Source: Sulfurimonas indica (GTDB lineage: Bacteria > Campylobacterota > Campylobacteria > Campylobacterales > Sulfurimonadaceae). Taken from it: a stretch of 64,000 nucleotides of DNA. Positions within the stretch are counted from its first letter, which is position 1; each line of letters begins with the position of its first letter. Where the stretch lies: contig NZ_SDID01000003.1 of the NCBI RefSeq assembly GCF_009192995.1, forward strand, positions 19,381 to 83,380. Reading direction: 5' to 3'. Positions 62,566 to 64,000 of the stretch are shown one piece after another. A program made the position numbers and the translations under genes. The notes beneath the pieces were generated by a model. That model did no database searches, was not told the DNA's origin, and saw nothing but the letters and a program-made list of their open reading frames with translations.

Positions 62566-63834
62566 TTACATCTCACTGGCAAACTTTATGGTATCAATGC
62601 CATATTTTTCACGCAGTTTCTGTGAAGATTTACTTAAAGTATGCATTTTTTGTTCATCATTAAAGCCGATGAGAGAGAGCTCTTTGCGTGAGTGTTTGGT
62701 AAAGCTTGAACAGTTTATGGAGAGTCGAATGACTTGCAGTCTTCTTTGTATGTCGGCTTGTGTAAAAAGCTCCAGACAGAGTGCATCGAACTTTTTTTCT
62801 GTGAAAATCTCAGCTTTTGAGATGTTTATATGTGATTTTTGATTCATTTCATAATTGATACTGAGGTGAAAAACTGTCGGAATGACATCAAGTTTAAAAA
62901 TCGCATAAGAGAGGTGCCGTGCCAATATATGCACTCTGCGACGCAGTTCAGTTCTATCAAAAAGAGGATCAAAAGTACGTGATATGCCGATGGATTTTCT
63001 TTCCCGCTTGACCTCAATAGCAGCATCACTCTCTCCATTGACCCGTTTGTAAAGCTCTTTTGCATAGGGTCCCCATGACTCCAATGTTCCACGACGCTCA
63101 CGCAACTCTCCAAGTGTGTGAATCTGTGCTGCGTGAAGTTTGCGCTTCATACTTCGACCAATGCCTGCGAAATCTTCTACTTTGATAGGATTGACAAAGG
63201 TGTCAAAATCCCAGCGATAAATTGTTTTACATCCAAAAGGTTTGGCATAGGATGTGGCGAGTTTTGCAATGTAGCGTGTATGTGCTGCTCCGATGGAGAC
63301 GGGAAGACGCAGCTCTTTTTTGATCTCATGTCTGAGTCTGTCGATAAACTCCGGGACATCTTCATCTACTACCCAACCGCTCAAGTCTCCGTAAAACTCA
63401 TCAATGCTAGCCTGCTCGATAAGTGGAATCTTGCGTGAGAGAAAGTCATGAAGTTTATGTGAAAGCTCTTGATAGAGGGACATATTTGGTGCTTTGATGA
63501 TAAGGTGGGGACAGAGCTCTTTTGCCTCACGCAGACTCATCGCTGTTTTGATACCGTAAGACCGGGCTTCATAGCTTGCTGTTGTTAGTATACCCCGAAG
63601 TTTGCCATTTTCCATAAAGGATTCGATGTCATCATCTTTTTGTTCATAGGCTTTGTAAAAAGTAGGAACAAAGCTTCCGGAGTTTTCAAAGTTGACTGTC
63701 TGGTTTTTTGCCTCACGTGAAAATATCTTGGTATCGCTTCGCCCACCGATAACTACAGCCTTATGTTCTAGATATGGCTCTTTGATGCGGGCAGCACTGA
63801 CAAAAAAACAGTCTATATCTATGTGAATCTTCAC
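62566..63834 (-). CDS. dinB: Y-family DNA polymerase (Pol IV type)
   Basis: Lesion-bypass DNA polymerase (422 aa). IHIDIDCFFVSA at the N-terminus carries the first catalytic aspartate, EQASIDEFYGDLSGW near residue 100 holds the second pair, and the little-finger domain follows. A GTG start at 63834 with GAGGA upstream is chosen; the frame is open to 63915 but the extra residues are hydrophobic and match nothing. The gene holds four TGCGTGAG octamers in about 850 bp. Confidence 0.88.
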   Translation of the reverse strand: MKIHIDIDCFFVSAARIKEPYLEHKAVVIGGRSDTKIFSREAKNQTVNFENSGSFVPTFYKAYEQKDDDIESFMENGKLRGILTTASYEARSYGIKTAMSLREAKELCPHLIIKAPNMSLYQELSHKLHDFLSRKIPLIEQASIDEFYGDLSGWVVDEDVPEFIDRLRHEIKKELRLPVSIGAAHTRYIAKLATSYAKPFGCKTIYRWDFDTFVNPIKVEDFAGIGRSMKRKLHAAQIHTLGELRERRGTLESWGPYAKELYKRVNGESDAAIEVKRERKSIGISRTFDPLFDRTELRRRVHILARHLSYAIFKLDVIPTVFHLSINYEMNQKSHINISKAEIFTEKKFDALCLELFTQADIQRRLQVIRLSINCSSFTKHSRKELSLIGFNDEQKMHTLSKSSQKLREKYGIDTIKFASEM

Positions 63835-63867
63835 TTTTTTCCTCTTTGGATAGAAAATTTTTGACAA

Positions 63868-63873
63868 AGTATA
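63868..63873 (-). promoter_or_regulatory. -10 box for the Y-family polymerase gene
   Basis: On the minus strand TATACT, 33 nt upstream of the GTG start; no SOS operator was recognised next to it. Confidence 0.45.
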
Positions 63874-63967
63874 GATAAAAAATAAATAGAGTGAAAATGT
63901 ATGACAGATTGACAACTATTTTAGTCACTTCATAGTTACATTTATTTTTTGGGGTTTATTAAAGTTG

Positions 63968-64000
63968 TGGCTCCGGATACTGGATTCGAACCAGTGACCA
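63968..64000 (-). tRNA. 3' part of a tRNA, probably tRNA-Asn
   Basis: Read on the minus strand the last 33 nt give a T-arm (ACTGG, loop TTCGAAT, CCAGT), an acceptor strand ATCCGGA, a G discriminator and CCA. The preceding GTCA and the GGAGCCA end match tRNA-Asn, but the anticodon is outside the window, so the identity is tentative. Confidence 0.75.

Larger units (their letters stand above)
2490..63533. repeat. Dispersed octamer TGCGTGAG, about 27 copies
   Basis: Forward copies start at 2490, 7348, 7801, 20039, 25283, 26099, 30210, 32950, 35603, 43760, 56489, 60874, 62685 and 63432. Reverse copies (CTCACGCA) start at 3507, 3772, 7963, 15459, 20075, 22358, 25458, 25595, 26077, 45718, 59251, 63097 and 63526. 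A pyrimidine precedes 25 of them. They fall in different codon frames on both strands and once between genes. Counted by eye, so a copy or two may be missed. Confidence 0.75.

Noticed and set aside
2490..63533. TGCGTGAG as a restriction-modification site, Chi or FtsK-orienting motif
   Set aside because: Restriction sites tend to be avoided rather than enriched, and Chi and FtsK motifs are normally strand-biased; here the strands are balanced 14 to 13 in a mixed-strand window.
63835..63915. Hydrophobic N-terminal extension of the Y-family polymerase
   Set aside because: These polymerases start directly at the IHIDIDCFF motif; a GTG with a good ribosome site is present at 63834 and the upstream region holds a promoter.
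1..64000. CRISPR array, prophage or intact insertion sequence
   Set aside because: No regularly spaced repeats, no transposase or integrase frame and no phage structural gene were seen.

Overview
The window looks like a piece of a Campylobacterota chromosome, most likely Sulfurimonas or a close relative (inference from gene content; no search was run). Pointers are AT-rich coding DNA, sigma-70 promoters recognised mainly by a TATAAT -10 box, a two-haem cytochrome of the bc1 complex, paired DUF2393-type proteins beside hisIE, soluble kinases with a HQWKQPL H-box, paired YeeE/YedE sulfur transporters, and a SulP anion transporter joined to carbonic anhydrase. This would fit a sulfur-oxidising, CO2-fixing lifestyle. 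Gene density is very high, with many ATGA, TGATG and one-base overlaps. No phage, intact insertion sequence or CRISPR array is visible.

Layout. 0-8 kb: petC, an RDD protein, a lipoprotein, moaA-queE-queD facing moeA, a four-helix membrane protein, rsmE, rpmE and rsmI. 8-20 kb: rlmB, a RodZ-like protein and its partner, a 266-bp MITE-like element in the leader of an aminotransferase-hom operon, an SDR gene, a second 111-bp palindromic element, a stand-alone formate-dehydrogenase-like subunit, yraN, a thioredoxin-fold protein, the YedE pair, an aldehyde dehydrogenase and DUF523. 20-27 kb: rnz, a lipoprotein, a flavin reductase and a NifU-type protein on the minus strand, then a TonB receptor plus PepSY protein behind a possible Fur box. 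27-36.3 kb: eight tightly coupled genes from alaS to PBP1A. 36-43 kb, minus strand: a soluble kinase, leuA, glnA and an EAL-CBS-GGDEF protein. 42.5-49.6 kb, minus strand: a complete phosphate module (porin, pstSCAB, PhoU-like protein, PhoR-like kinase). 49.7-54.4 kb: an unknown gene, SulP transporter plus carbonic anhydrase, a small secreted protein and a fatty acid desaturase. 54.5-64 kb: ilvE, an SPFH protein, hisIE, two DUF2393 genes, a radical SAM protein, purF, a DnaJ-domain protein, a DUF234-like protein, a Y-family polymerase and the 3' end of a tRNA.

Three patterns go beyond the gene list. (1) The octamer TGCGTGAG occurs about 27 times on the two strands in nearly equal orientation, in several coding contexts, and once as an inverted pair between convergent genes. 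This resembles a DNA uptake sequence. (2) Three promoters of the phosphate module share one layout: two 7-bp TGTAA(T/C)C repeats 11 bp apart, then 9 nt, then the -10 box. (3) Four unrelated genes have a -10 box ending 6 or 7 nt before the ATG and no ribosome binding site, which predicts leaderless mRNAs. The two different hairpin-rich elements, one lying in the aminotransferase-hom leader, are the only clear mobile-element-like structures.
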